Part shown: positions 27,978-36,913 of the stretch, in pieces
How the letters are laid out: each line of letters starts with the position of its first letter
How positions within the stretch are numbered: the first letter of the stretch is position 1
Position numbers and translations under genes: made by a program
Notes under the pieces: generated by a model
Databases searched by the model: none
What the model saw: the letters and a program-made list of their open reading frames with translations, nothing else
Told to the model about the DNA's origin: nothing
Source: Pseudomonas sp. DC1.2
GTDB lineage: Bacteria; Pseudomonadota; Gammaproteobacteria; Pseudomonadales; Pseudomonadaceae
Direction of reading: 5' to 3'
Length of the DNA: 64,000 nucleotides
Assembly (NCBI RefSeq): GCF_034351645.1
Contig: NZ_CP133782.1
Span: 4,159,001 to 4,223,000, forward strand

Positions 27978-29800
27978 TTAAGCGTCTCCAGGGCAGAAGT
28001 AAAGGCGCTGGCGCCTTGCTCTGCGGAGCTGAAGGCCATACGCATGAAAGCAAACAGCTCGCGACCACTGCCAATGTTGTTGCTCAACAGGCCCTTGGCC
28101 GGGGTGCGCGCCGCGAATTCTTCGGCGTCCACCTTAATCTCCAAGGTGCCTTTGACGCCATCGACGCGAATGATATCGCCCTCTTGCACTCGGGCCAACG
28201 CACCGCCCACGAACGCTTCGGGACTGACATGAATCGCCGCCGGGATTTTCCCTGAAGCGCCCGACATACGTCCATCGGTTACCAGCGCCACTTTGAAGCC
28301 GCGGTCCTGCAACACGCCGAGGAACGGCGTCATCTTGTGCAGTTCCGGCATGCCGTTGGAGCGTGGGCCCTGGAAGCGCATCACCGCGACAAAATCTTTC
28401 TCCAGCAGACCAGCCTTGAAGGCATCGGCGAGGTCTTGTTGATCCTGAAACACCATGGCCGGTGCCTCGACGATCTGGTTTTCCAAGGCGACGGCGGAGA
28501 CTTTCATCACCCCGCGCCCCAGGTTGCCTTCCATCACCCGCAAGCCGCCTTCTGGCGAGAACGCACGTGCCACCGGACGCAGGATAGTTTCGTCGAGGCT
28601 CTCAATCGGGCCTTCGCGCCAGACCAGTTCGCCCTTGTCGAGGAATGGTTCCACGGTGTAACGACTGAGACCGTGACCCAACACCGTGTTGACGTTTTCG
28701 TGAAGCAACCCGGCTTCCAGCAATTCGCGGATCAGGAACGACATGCCGCCCGCCGCCTGGAAGTGGTTGATGTCGGCTTTGCCGTTCGGGTACACGTGGC
28801 TCAAGGTCGGCACCACCTCGGAGAGGTCGGCCATGTCCTGCCAGGTCAGTTGAATACCTGCCGCCATGGCGATAGCCGGCATGTGCAAGGTGTGGTTGGT
28901 CGAGCCGCCCGTGGCATGCAGCGCCACGATAGAGTTAACCAGCGAACGCTCGTCGACGATTTCGCCGATTGGCATGAAGTCGCCGTTCTGCTTGGTCAGC
29001 CGGGTGACCTGATGCGCGGCTTCACGAGTTAGGGCATCGCGCAACGGGGTGTTCGGGTTGACGAAAGAGGCGCCCGGCAAATGCAGGCCCATGACTTCCA
29101 TCAGCAACTGGTTAGTGTTGGCCGTGCCGTAGAAGGTACAGGTGCCAGGGCTGTGATAGGACTTCATTTCCGACTCAAGAAGTTCTTCGCGGCTCGCCTT
29201 GCCTTCGGCGTAGCGCTGGCGCACATCGGCTTTCTGTTTGTTGGAAATGCCCGAGACCATAGGGCCGCCTGGTACGAAGATCGTCGGCAGATGACCAAAA
29301 CGCAGTGCGCCCATCATCAGGCCCGGCACAATCTTGTCGCAGATGCCAAGCATCAGCGCACCGTCGAACATGTTGTGGGACAGCGCCACCGCCGTAGACA
29401 GCGCGATCACCTCACGGCTTGGCAGACTCAACTCCATGCCAGGCTCGCCCTGGGTCACGCCATCGCACATAGCTGGGGTGCCGCCGGCAAACTGACCGAC
29501 AGAACCAATTTCGCGCAGGGCTTTTTTGATCTGCTCAGGAAAAACTTCATACGGCTGATGCGCCGAGAGCATGTCGTTATAAGACGAAACAATTGCGATG
29601 TTGGCGGCATTCATCATCCGCAGGTTGTTCTTATCGTCAGTGCCACACCCTGCCACGCCATGGGCGAAGTTGGCGCATTGCAGCTTGCCGCGCATCGGTC
29701 CGTCGCTGGCGGCGCCGCGAATGAGCGCAAGGTAAGCCTCACGAGTTGCACGGCTGCGGGCGATAAGCCGTTCGGTGACCTCAAGGACGCGGGGATGCAT
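27974..29800 (-). CDS. edd: Phosphogluconate dehydratase
   Basis: A 608-residue [4Fe-4S] enzyme of the IlvD/Edd family that dehydrates 6-phosphogluconate to KDPG, the committed Entner-Doudoroff step. Seen are cluster-associated Cys in [11 protein letters not shown] and [15 protein letters not shown], the [25 protein letters not shown] motif (third Cys), and the late [21 protein letters not shown] segment. It is the first gene of edd-glk-gltR-gtrS and divergent from gap; the gap between them has two exact HexR-type sites. Confidence 0.95.
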   Translation of the reverse strand: MHPRVLEVTERLIARSRATREAYLALIRGAASDGPMRGKLQCANFAHGVAGCGTDDKNNLRMMNAANIAIVSSYNDMLSAHQPYEVFPEQIKKALREIGSVGQFAGGTPAMCDGVTQGEPGMELSLPSREVIALSTAVALSHNMFDGALMLGICDKIVPGLMMGALRFGHLPTIFVPGGPMVSGISNKQKADVRQRYAEGKASREELLESEMKSYHSPGTCTFYGTANTNQLLMEVMGLHLPGASFVNPNTPLRDALTREAAHQVTRLTKQNGDFMPIGEIVDERSLVNSIVALHATGGSTNHTLHMPAIAMAAGIQLTWQDMADLSEVVPTLSHVYPNGKADINHFQAAGGMSFLIRELLEAGLLHENVNTVLGHGLSRYTVEPFLDKGELVWREGPIESLDETILRPVARAFSPEGGLRVMEGNLGRGVMKVSAVALENQIVEAPAMVFQDQQDLADAFKAGLLEKDFVAVMRFQGPRSNGMPELHKMTPFLGVLQDRGFKVALVTDGRMSGASGKIPAAIHVSPEAFVGGALARVQEGDIIRVDGVKGTLEIKVDAEEFAARTPAKGLLSNNIGSGRELFAFMRMAFSSAEQGASAFTSALETLN

Positions 29801-29920
29801 GTGTAGAACTCCAGGCTAACGGATGTGGCGACCTGATTGTCTATGCTGATCAGGGACCGCTGTCGATGGGATGACGAACGGTTTTCTTGATCGATCGGAC
29901 CAGTTGATTCAGGTCACTCG

Positions 29921-29935
29921 TTGTAGATTGAACAA
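29921..29935. promoter_or_regulatory. HexR operator, edd-proximal
   Basis: TTGT-AGATTGA-ACAA is an exact TTGT-N7-ACAA match, 121 bases before the edd start in the edd-gap intergenic region. Confidence 0.8.
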
Positions 29936-29982
29936 AATATTGCCATTAAAAAGGCTTGTTTTCTATTTTTATGCGAATAATC

Positions 29983-29997
29983 TTGTAATTCCAACAA
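29983..29997. promoter_or_regulatory. HexR operator, gap-proximal
   Basis: TTGT-AATTCCA-ACAA is a second exact TTGT-N7-ACAA match, 24 bases before the gap ATG. Its right arm overlaps the AACAACAA Hfq/Crc-type motif at 29993-30000. Confidence 0.8.
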
Positions 29998-30020
29998 CAA
30001 AACGACGGCGGCGCTGTTAA

Positions 30021-31022
30021 ATGACTCTTCGAATCGCAATCAATGGTTTTGGCCGTATTGGCCGTAATGTCCTGCGCGCACTGTATACCCAAGGGTATCG
30101 CCAGGACCTGCAGATCGTCGCCATCAATGACTTGGGCGACAGCTCGATGAACGCGCATCTGCTCAAGTACGACACCGTTCACGGCACGTTCGACGCCGAT
30201 GTCCAGCACGATCAGGAAAGCCTGACCGTCAACGGCGACCGCATCGCCGTCAGCGCCATTCGCAACCCGGCCGAACTGCCATGGGCGGCCGAGAAAATCG
30301 ACGTGGTGTTCGAATGCACCGGTCTGTTCACCGACCGTGCCAAAGCCGCCGCGCATATTACGGCCGGTGCGCGCAAAGTAATTATTTCGGCCCCGGCCAA
30401 AGGCGCTGACGCCACCGTGGTCTACGGTGTGAACCACGACATTCTGCGCCAGTCGCACCAGATCATTTCCAACGCCTCATGCACCACCAACTGCCTGGCC
30501 CCGGTAGCTCAGGTGCTGCACCGCGAGCTGGGCATCGAAAGCGGTCTGATGACCACCATCCATGCCTACACCAACGACCAGAACCTGACCGACGTCTACC
30601 ACACCGACCCATACCGCGCCCGCTCGGCCACCCAGAATATGATCCCAAGCAAGACCGGCGCCGCTGAAGCGGTGGGCTTGGTGCTGCCGGAACTCGCGGG
30701 CAAACTGACCGGCATGGCGGTGCGTGTTCCGGTGATCAATGTGTCGCTGGTGGACCTGACAGTGCAGCTCAAGCGCGAAGCCTCGGCCGATGAGGTCAAT
30801 GCACTGCTGAAAGAAGCGGCCCAGCATTCGAAGATTCTTGGCTACAACACCCTGCCGCTGGTTTCCAGCGACTTTAACCACAACCCGCTGTCGTCGATCT
30901 TCGACGCCAACCACACCAAGTCCAGCGGCAAGCTGCTCAAGGTGCTGGCCTGGTACGACAACGAATGGGGCTTCTCCAACCGCATGCTCGATAACTGCCT
31001 GGTGCTGTGCAACGCGCAGTAG
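30021..31022 (+). CDS. gap: Type I glyceraldehyde-3-phosphate dehydrogenase
   Basis: A 333-residue enzyme that oxidises glyceraldehyde-3-phosphate from the Eda reaction. The NAD-binding start is [15 protein letters not shown] (6-20), the catalytic Cys is C154 in [12 protein letters not shown], and the catalytic His lies in TIHAYTNDQ. It is divergent from edd and belongs to the HexR regulon; the sites at 29921 and 29983 and an A-rich AACAACAA motif stand upstream. It matches the gap-1 gene of P. putida. Confidence 0.95.
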   Translation: MTLRIAINGFGRIGRNVLRALYTQGYRQDLQIVAINDLGDSSMNAHLLKYDTVHGTFDADVQHDQESLTVNGDRIAVSAIRNPAELPWAAEKIDVVFECTGLFTDRAKAAAHITAGARKVIISAPAKGADATVVYGVNHDILRQSHQIISNASCTTNCLAPVAQVLHRELGIESGLMTTIHAYTNDQNLTDVYHTDPYRARSATQNMIPSKTGAAEAVGLVLPELAGKLTGMAVRVPVINVSLVDLTVQLKREASADEVNALLKEAAQHSKILGYNTLPLVSSDFNHNPLSSIFDANHTKSSGKLLKVLAWYDNEWGFSNRMLDNCLVLCNAQ

Positions 31023-31029
31023 TCCGCAT

Positions 31030-31125
31030 TCCCTGTGGGAGCAAGCCTGCTCGCGATCGCAATTTAACAGTCAGTAACACTGTTGACTGATAGACAGTCA
31101 TCGCGAGCAGGCTCGATCCCAAAGG
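31030..31125. repeat. REP-like pair after gap
   Basis: CCCTGTGGGAGCAAGCCTGC-TCGCGAT and ATCGCGAGCAGGCTCG lie in opposite orientation, separated by a centre with AACAGTCAGTAACACTGTT-like symmetry. This is the commonest repeat type in the window. Confidence 0.8.
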
Positions 31126-31176
31126 TTTCAGCTACGTTACAAGGTCATCACAAATCAGCACTTGACCATACGAGCA

Positions 31177-31195
31177 GATGATAAGCATTATCATT
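31177..31195. promoter_or_regulatory. Fur box before the ECF sigma gene
   Basis: GATGATAAGCATTATCATT has TGATAA and TTATCA arms with a 3-bp spacer and is close to the 19-bp Fur consensus. It lies 26 bases before the sigma-factor start codon, so iron should repress the locus. Confidence 0.85.
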
Positions 31196-31220
31196 CGCTC
31201 AAAATGGATCAGGTCATCCC

Positions 31221-31739
31221 GTGAGTCAATCGCGCTTCAACCATGTCTTCATCACCCAGCGGGTTTCGTTGCTGCGCACCTTGGAGCGGATGGTCAACAA
31301 TCACAGCACCGCCGAAGACCTGTTGCAGGAGACCTACCTACGCGTGACGCGGGCGCTGAGTGAACGGGCCATCGATCACCTTGAGCCCTTTGTCTTCCAG
31401 ACCGCCCGCAACCTGGCGCTGGACCACTTGCGCGCGCGGCGTATTCACGCACGCACGATGCTCGACGATGTGCCGCTGGACGTCGTACAGGCAGTCGCCT
31501 CCCCCGTGAGCAGCGCCGAAGACGCCGCCCACGCTGAACAGTTACTCGAGCGTTTGAACGTGAGCCTCAGTGAACTCAGCCCGCGTCAGCAGCAAATCTT
31601 CATCCTTAGTCGCCTGCACGGACACAGCTATCTGGAAATCGCCGAGAAGCTCAGCGTGTCGTTGAGCACGGTGCAAAAGGAACTGAAGCTGATCATGGCC
31701 ATCTGCATTAGCGTGGCCGAGCGCTTAAACAGCGACTGA
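31221..31739 (+). CDS. FecI-type ECF sigma factor
   Basis: A 172-residue extracytoplasmic-function sigma factor. Region 2 is visible in LRTLERMVNNHSTAEDLLQETYLRV and FQTARNLALDHLRARR; region 4 in LSPRQQQIFILSRLHGHSYLEIAEKLSVSLSTVQKELK, the helix-turn-helix that reads the -35. Start GTG 31221 (SQSRFNHVF). Next to a FecR-like gene and a TonB receptor with a signalling domain, it forms a cell-surface signalling unit that turns on the receptor when haem binds (inference from family knowledge). It resembles the HxuI group of P. aeruginosa. Confidence 0.9.
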   Translation: MSQSRFNHVFITQRVSLLRTLERMVNNHSTAEDLLQETYLRVTRALSERAIDHLEPFVFQTARNLALDHLRARRIHARTMLDDVPLDVVQAVASPVSSAEDAAHAEQLLERLNVSLSELSPRQQQIFILSRLHGHSYLEIAEKLSVSLSTVQKELKLIMAICISVAERLNSD

Positions 31740-31823
31740 GTCTGTAGCGCTTTGCTACCCTTGCCAGCACTTTTAAAGCTTCGCTAAAAAACACCAATGC
31801 TTGGACATTGCCGAGGAACCACC

Positions 31824-32789
31824 GTGACGGACACCCAACGCCCCCCTGCGCCCGCAGTCGCGCGGGACAGCGCAAGCGCGATGGACCAGGCAATGGACTG
31901 GCTGGTCGTATTGGACCGTCCAAGCGTCGAGCAAACCCGGCAATTTCAAGACTGGCTGGCCGCTGACCCGTTGCATGCCGAAGCGTTTGCCAAGGCCCAA
32001 ACAATCTGGGATGGCCCGCAGGTCGCGCAATGCGCGCAAAACCTGGCCGTCGTGCCGACGAAAGTGGGCAGGCTTTCGCGCCTGCGACCGCACTGGAAAC
32101 CATTGGCCGCGGCGGCGGTGTTGCTCCTGGGCGTGCTCAGTTTCAGCAACCTGCCGATGCGCCTGCAAGCCGACCACCTGACCGTGGTCGGCGAACGCCA
32201 GCGCCTGCAACTGGAGGACGGTTCAAAAGTCCTGCTCAATACCAATTCAGCGTTTTCCAGCACCATCAACGACCAACAACGAGTCGCACGCCTGTATCAG
32301 GGCGAAGCGTTTTTCGACGTGTCGGCCAATCGTGGGCAGCCGCTGGAAATTGACGCTGGCCCGGTCAAGGCAAGCGTGCGCGACACCGCATTTGCTGTGC
32401 GTTACCTCGACGGCGTGGCACAGGTCAGGGTGCAGCGTGGCGATGTCGATTTGCGCACGACCCGGGACGATGCCCGAGTCCGGCTGTCTGCGGGCGAAAG
32501 CATTCGCATCGGCCCCAATGGTTTTGACCAACCGGCCAAGCTCGATGCCGCCACCGACCTGGCCTGGGTCCAGGGCCGACTGGTGTTCGAAAACTGCCCA
32601 CTAAGCCAGGTACTGGCGGAGCTGAGCCGCTATTACCCCGGCTGGATCATCAATAACAACGCACAGTTGGCCAACGTCACAGTGACCGGCAATTATCGCC
32701 TCGACCAGCCGCTGGATGTGGTCCGTTCCCTGGCCCACATCACCTCCGCCCGGCTTCAGGAATTTCCGGCATTGGTGATCCTGAACTAA
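31824..32789 (+). CDS. FecR-type anti-sigma factor
   Basis: A 321-residue single-pass inner-membrane regulator. The N-terminal cytoplasmic part has AMDWLVVLDRPSVEQTRQFQDWLAADPLHAEAFAKAQTIW, the DUF4880 anti-sigma domain; a helix follows (WKPLAAAAVLLLGVLSFSNLP, about residues 90-110); then the FecR periplasmic domain (GERQRLQLEDGSKVLLNTNSAF) and a C-terminal STN-like region. The start is set at GTG 31824, because GAGGAACC stands seven bases upstream; the frame is open a little earlier without a site. It holds the adjacent sigma factor in check until the receptor signals. Confidence 0.88.
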   Translation: MTDTQRPPAPAVARDSASAMDQAMDWLVVLDRPSVEQTRQFQDWLAADPLHAEAFAKAQTIWDGPQVAQCAQNLAVVPTKVGRLSRLRPHWKPLAAAAVLLLGVLSFSNLPMRLQADHLTVVGERQRLQLEDGSKVLLNTNSAFSSTINDQQRVARLYQGEAFFDVSANRGQPLEIDAGPVKASVRDTAFAVRYLDGVAQVRVQRGDVDLRTTRDDARVRLSAGESIRIGPNGFDQPAKLDAATDLAWVQGRLVFENCPLSQVLAELSRYYPGWIINNNAQLANVTVTGNYRLDQPLDVVRSLAHITSARLQEFPALVILN

Positions 32790-32810
32790 ATGAGAATTAT
32801 TTTTACTCGA
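32787..32810 (+). promoter_or_regulatory. Fur-like box overlapping a possible ECF promoter, before the haem receptor
   Basis: AAATGAGAATTATTTTTA (32788-32805) resembles a Fur box. The same stretch also reads TAAAT-N16-CGA (32787-32810), similar to the iron-starvation promoter recognised by PvdS-like sigma factors. It overlaps the FecR stop codon, 100-125 bases before the receptor ATG. Confidence 0.5.
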
Positions 32811-32911
32811 TAACGAAAGCCCGTTCGTCTAGTTATAGCCAATGCAATTGATTCGCATCTCCACATGCCAATCAGCACCTATAAAGATTCGTGCGACACG
32901 GAGCGTTATTG

Positions 32912-35476
32912 ATGTCTTCTCACCTTACCCGTCAGTCCTCTTCACCCTCGCGCGTGCTTTCGCTGCTGACCGCCGCCATTCTCATGGCCGGTGCCGCGCC
33001 CCTGCTGGCCGCTACCGCAGTCGAGCAACCGGCGCACAACCTGGGCGATTACGCGTTTGCCATTCCTCAGCAATCGCTGGTCTCTGCACTCAATGCCTTT
33101 ACCCGCGTGACCGGATGGCAGGTCGGTTTGCCGGCCGAATTGGCCGAGGGCGTCGCCTCACCCGGCGTGCGCGGTTCGCTGCCACCGGAAAAGGCCCTGG
33201 ATCAGCTGTTGGTGGGGACCAACCTGAGCTATCGCAAGCTGGGCAGCAGCAACATCGTGCTGGAAAAACGCAGTGCCAGCGCCACACTCAACCTGCAACA
33301 AGTCACGATCAGCGCGACGCGTCAGGAACAAAGCGTGAGCAGCGTGCCCAGCACCGTCACCGTCCACACCCGTGAAGAGCTGGATCGCAATAACGTCAAT
33401 AACATCAAGGAGCTGGTGCGCTACGAACCCGGGGTCTCGGTGGGCGGTGCCGGCCAACGCGCCGGGCTGACGGGCTACAACATCCGCGGTATCGACGGCG
33501 ACCGCGTACTGACCCAAGTCGATGGCGTGCAAGTGCCCGACGGTTTCTTCAACGGGCCCTATGCCCAGACCAACCGCAACTATGTCGATCCTGAGATCGT
33601 CAAACGCGTGGAAATCCTGCGCGGTCCGGCCTCGGTGCTCTATGGCAGCAACGCTATCGGCGGTGCGGTCAGCTATTACACCCTTGATCCGGACGACATC
33701 ATCAAGCCCGGTAAAGACGTCGGCGCTCGTTTGAAAACCGGCTATAGCTCGGCCGACGACAGTTGGCTGACTTCCGGCACGGTGGCCGGCCGCACCGGCG
33801 ACGTCGACGGTCTTTTGCACTTGAGCCAACGTAGGGGTCATGAAACTCAATCCTACGGCGAAACCGGCGGCACCGGCCTGGCCCGCACCGAAGCCAACCC
33901 CGAGGACGTGCGCACCAACAACGTACTGGCCAAACTGGGCTGGAATTACGCCGACGATGCTCGCTTCGGCCTGACCTACGAGCATTACAAGAATGACATC
34001 GACACCCGTCAGTTGAGTGCAGTTGGCGGTCCATTCACCTCCGGACGCGGTTTTGGTTTCTACAAGTCCCGTACCGGCAACGACACGATCACCCGCGAAC
34101 GTTTTGGCCTGGAGCACAGCTTCGGTCTGGACAGCGCCCTGGCCGACAACATCAAGTGGTCGCTGAACTACCAGATTGCCAAAACCGACCAGAGCACCGA
34201 AGAAATCTACGCCCCCTCGCGCACCGTGCTGCGAAACCGCGACACCACCTACAAAGATCGTCAATGGGTGTTCGATGCCCAGGCGGACAAGTCGTTCGCC
34301 ATCGCCAACACCGATCACCGCGTGACTTACGGCACCACCCTCAAACAGAACAAAGTCACCGGTTTGCGTACCGGTAGCGGCACCTGCCTGACAGTCTCCG
34401 GCGCCTGCCGGGTGATCGGCGCCGCCAGCGCCGCCGATACCCTGAAACCGGCCAGCGACTTCCCGGACCCCACCATTAACAGCTACAGCCTGTTCGCCCA
34501 GGACCAAATCAGCTGGAACAACTGGACCTTCCTGCCCGGCGCGCGCTACGACTACACCCAACTCACGCCGCACATCACCAGCGAGTTCCTGGCCACCGCC
34601 GACCAAAGCGGCAATGGGGTGGTCAGCGACGACAACAAAACCTGGCATCGCCTGTCGCCCAAGTTCGGCACCACGTATCGCTTCAACGATAACTACACCG
34701 GGTACGGCCAATACGCTGAAGGCTTCCGCACGCCGACCGCCAAGGCTTTATACGGTCGTTTTGAAAACCTGGCCGGTGGTTATCAGGTCGCGCCGAACCC
34801 CAACCTGGAACCGGAAAAAAGCAAGAGCTATGAAACCGGCCTGCGCGGGCAGTTCGAGGCCGGCACGTTCGATGTCGCGGTGTTCTACAACAAATACCGC
34901 GACTTCATCGACGAGAACGCGATCACCCCTGGTTACAACGAGACCACGTTCCAGAGCAACAACATCAAGCACGCCACCATCAAGGGCCTGGAACTCAAGG
35001 GCCACCTGAACCTCGACACTTTTGGCGCGCCGAGCGGCCTCTATACCCAAGGCTCACTGTCGTACCTGTACGGCCGCAACGATGACAGCGGCCAGCCGCT
35101 GAACAGCATCAACCCACTGACCGGCGTGTTTGGGCTCGGTTACGACCAAGACAATTACGGCGCGCTGCTGAGCTGGACACTGGTTAAACGCAAAACCCGC
35201 GTCGACAGCACCAGCTTCAAGACCCCGGATGGCACCAGCACCCAGTTCAAAACACCGGGCTATGGCGTGCTCGACCTGGCCGGTTTCTACAAGGTGACCA
35301 ACGACGTGACCGTCAACGCCGGCCTCTACAACCTGACAGACAAGAAATACTGGCAATGGGACGACGTGCGCGGCTATGACAGCGTCGGTGAAGCCTCGGT
35401 AACGCAGCCGGCCAACCTGGATCGCCTGACACAGCCAGGGCGCAACTTTGCGGTCAACCTGGTCTGGGATATCTGA
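32912..35476 (+). CDS. TonB-dependent haem receptor with signalling domain (HxuA/HasR type)
   Basis: An 854-residue outer-membrane receptor. A signal peptide covers about residues 1-36; next is an STN signalling domain (NLGDYAFAIPQQSLVSALNAFTRVTGWQVGLPAEL..., about 45-120), the TonB-linked plug (NVNNIKELVRYEPGVSVGG, IRGIDGDRVLTQVDGVQVPDGF, EILRGPASVLYGSNAIGGAV), and a 22-strand barrel ending GRNFAVNLVWDI. The plug text is typical of the haemoglobin/transferrin/lactoferrin receptor family. Start at ATG 32912, with GGAG eight bases before. The haem oxygenase gene follows, supporting haem as substrate. Confidence 0.9.
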   Translation: MSSHLTRQSSSPSRVLSLLTAAILMAGAAPLLAATAVEQPAHNLGDYAFAIPQQSLVSALNAFTRVTGWQVGLPAELAEGVASPGVRGSLPPEKALDQLLVGTNLSYRKLGSSNIVLEKRSASATLNLQQVTISATRQEQSVSSVPSTVTVHTREELDRNNVNNIKELVRYEPGVSVGGAGQRAGLTGYNIRGIDGDRVLTQVDGVQVPDGFFNGPYAQTNRNYVDPEIVKRVEILRGPASVLYGSNAIGGAVSYYTLDPDDIIKPGKDVGARLKTGYSSADDSWLTSGTVAGRTGDVDGLLHLSQRRGHETQSYGETGGTGLARTEANPEDVRTNNVLAKLGWNYADDARFGLTYEHYKNDIDTRQLSAVGGPFTSGRGFGFYKSRTGNDTITRERFGLEHSFGLDSALADNIKWSLNYQIAKTDQSTEEIYAPSRTVLRNRDTTYKDRQWVFDAQADKSFAIANTDHRVTYGTTLKQNKVTGLRTGSGTCLTVSGACRVIGAASAADTLKPASDFPDPTINSYSLFAQDQISWNNWTFLPGARYDYTQLTPHITSEFLATADQSGNGVVSDDNKTWHRLSPKFGTTYRFNDNYTGYGQYAEGFRTPTAKALYGRFENLAGGYQVAPNPNLEPEKSKSYETGLRGQFEAGTFDVAVFYNKYRDFIDENAITPGYNETTFQSNNIKHATIKGLELKGHLNLDTFGAPSGLYTQGSLSYLYGRNDDSGQPLNSINPLTGVFGLGYDQDNYGALLSWTLVKRKTRVDSTSFKTPDGTSTQFKTPGYGVLDLAGFYKVTNDVTVNAGLYNLTDKKYWQWDDVRGYDSVGEASVTQPANLDRLTQPGRNFAVNLVWDI

Positions 35477-35588
35477 CCGCGCCCACCTCTCGGCGCGATG
35501 ATCCGATGGCGCGCCGTGAGGATTTTTACTGTCAGGCCTCTTCTTATTCGTCTCGTTACCACGCACCTCTATTTCTCAAGGACTTTTC

Positions 35589-36191
35589 ATGACTTCTCAG
35601 GACACTGCTCAGCGCCCGGCCCTGCGCTCGCAACGCTTGAACCAGATCACTAACGAGCCGCACGCCAAACTCGATACCCTGGTCAAAGCCCATGCGCCTT
35701 TCGAAACCCAGGCCAACTTCGCCCGTTTTGTGGTTGCCCAATACTTGTTTCAATCAGAACTGGCGTCGCTGTACAACGATGCCGCGCTCACGGCCATTGT
35801 CCCGGACTTACCCGCACGCTGCCGCGCCGAAGCAGCCAAGGCTGACTTGGCCGATCTGCACACCGAGGTCCCGGCATCGGTCGCCGGCGCAGTGAAAAAT
35901 CCTACCAAAGCTGCTGCACTGGGCTGGTTATTCGTTTCCGAAGGCTCGAAGCTGGGCGCGGCATTTTTGATCAAGCGTGCCGTCGGCCTCGGCTTGAGCG
36001 ACACCTTCGGCGCCCGCCACCTCGGCGAACCGGCCGGGGGACGCGCCGAAGGCTGGAAAAGCTTCGTCAAAACCCTCGACGCACTGGCGTTCAGCGCTCA
36101 GGAAGAAGCTGAAATAGAGCAAGCGGCTGTTGCTGCGTTCAACCGCTTCACCGTGTTGCTTGAACGGGCTTACACCCCAGAACTCGCCTGA
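35589..36191 (+). CDS. hemO: Biliverdin-producing haem oxygenase (HemO/PigA family)
   Basis: A 200-residue cytoplasmic enzyme that opens the haem ring, releasing iron and biliverdin. The proximal haem ligand is H25 in TNEPHAKLDTLV. The distal helix reads LGWLFVSEGSKLGAAFLIKRAVGLGL, with the SEGSKLGA glycine-rich kink of bacterial haem oxygenases. It starts 112 bases after the receptor on the same strand, so imported haem is used for iron at once. In P. aeruginosa pigA/hemO lies in a different iron-regulated cluster. Confidence 0.92.
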   Translation: MTSQDTAQRPALRSQRLNQITNEPHAKLDTLVKAHAPFETQANFARFVVAQYLFQSELASLYNDAALTAIVPDLPARCRAEAAKADLADLHTEVPASVAGAVKNPTKAAALGWLFVSEGSKLGAAFLIKRAVGLGLSDTFGARHLGEPAGGRAEGWKSFVKTLDALAFSAQEEAEIEQAAVAAFNRFTVLLERAYTPELA

Positions 36192-36206
36192 CAACACTCA
36201 ATCCCA

Positions 36207-36250
36207 GTGGACGCTGGCTTGCCTGCGGTGGCAGGCAAGCCAGCGTCCAC
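36207..36250. repeat. Perfect long palindrome after hemO
   Basis: Two perfect 20-base arms (36207-36226 and 36231-36250; left arm begins GTGGACGCTGGC) flank a 4-base GGTG loop. It carries the CTGGCTTGCCTGC core of the REP family seen elsewhere and should form a very stable mRNA hairpin at the end of the haem operon. Confidence 0.85.
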
Positions 36251-36324
36251 AAAGGATCTGTGTACACCCGCCAGACTCAATCAACACTTGCCGATCGTGC
36301 GTCACACTGGTCAACATTACTCCC

Positions 36325-36720
36325 ATGCCTCACCTCGCCGCCTCCAAACTCGCCCGAATACTGTTTGGCCTGCTGGCCTACGTCAGCCTGGGCATCGGCC
36401 TGATAGCGATCATCGTACCGGGCCTGCCAACCACCGAGTTCATCTTGCTGGCCGCCTGGGCCGCGACCAAAAGCTCGCCACGCCTGAGTGCATGGCTGGA
36501 AAACCATCGTGTGTTCGGGCCGATCCTGTGGAACTGGCGTAACGGTAAAGTCATCGCGCGCCGGGCCAAGGTCAGCGCCACCGTCAGCATGCTGCTGTGC
36601 GCAGGCTTGATGCTGATGATGCTTGAGCACGGTTGGCCGATTTACCTGGCCATTGCCGGCATGAGCCTGGGCAACCTGTGGATTTGGTCGCGCCCAGAAT
36701 CCTTGCCTCGACCGTCCTGA
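36325..36720 (+). CDS. DUF454 (YbaN-family) inner-membrane protein
   Basis: A 131-residue membrane protein with about three hydrophobic helices. The DUF454 signature is clear: LAYVSLGIGLIAIIVPGLPTTEFILLAAWAATKSSPRLSAWLENHRVFGPILWNWR. The start is set at ATG 36325 because the family begins just before this helix; the long frame upstream passes through the palindrome and is not believed. No clear ribosome site is seen. In several proteobacteria this gene lies beside iron/haem genes, but its role is unknown. Confidence 0.82.
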   Translation: MPHLAASKLARILFGLLAYVSLGIGLIAIIVPGLPTTEFILLAAWAATKSSPRLSAWLENHRVFGPILWNWRNGKVIARRAKVSATVSMLLCAGLMLMMLEHGWPIYLAIAGMSLGNLWIWSRPESLPRPS

Positions 36721-36913
36721 AAGACCGGGTCGCCTGCAGCGCCAGCCTTGGCACCCTGCACGCATGCGCAAACATTTAAGCGGACCACTCATCCGTTTTA
36801 CCTCATGCAGCCTTCTGCCACGCCGATGGTTCAAGGATGGCGCTGAATGGACTTGGCAAGCGGGAGCGCTCCCGACTCTTGGCCAACACCCCACCCATTA
36901 GCGAGTTCGCCCT

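Noticed and set aside
33158..34711. A 517-codon minus-strand frame opposite the haem receptor
   Set aside because: Shadow of the receptor gene; Val/Gly/Ala-rich text without family motifs.
36130..36324. Upstream extension of the DUF454 frame
   Set aside because: It would read through the end of hemO and the perfect palindrome; the family start fits ATG 36325.
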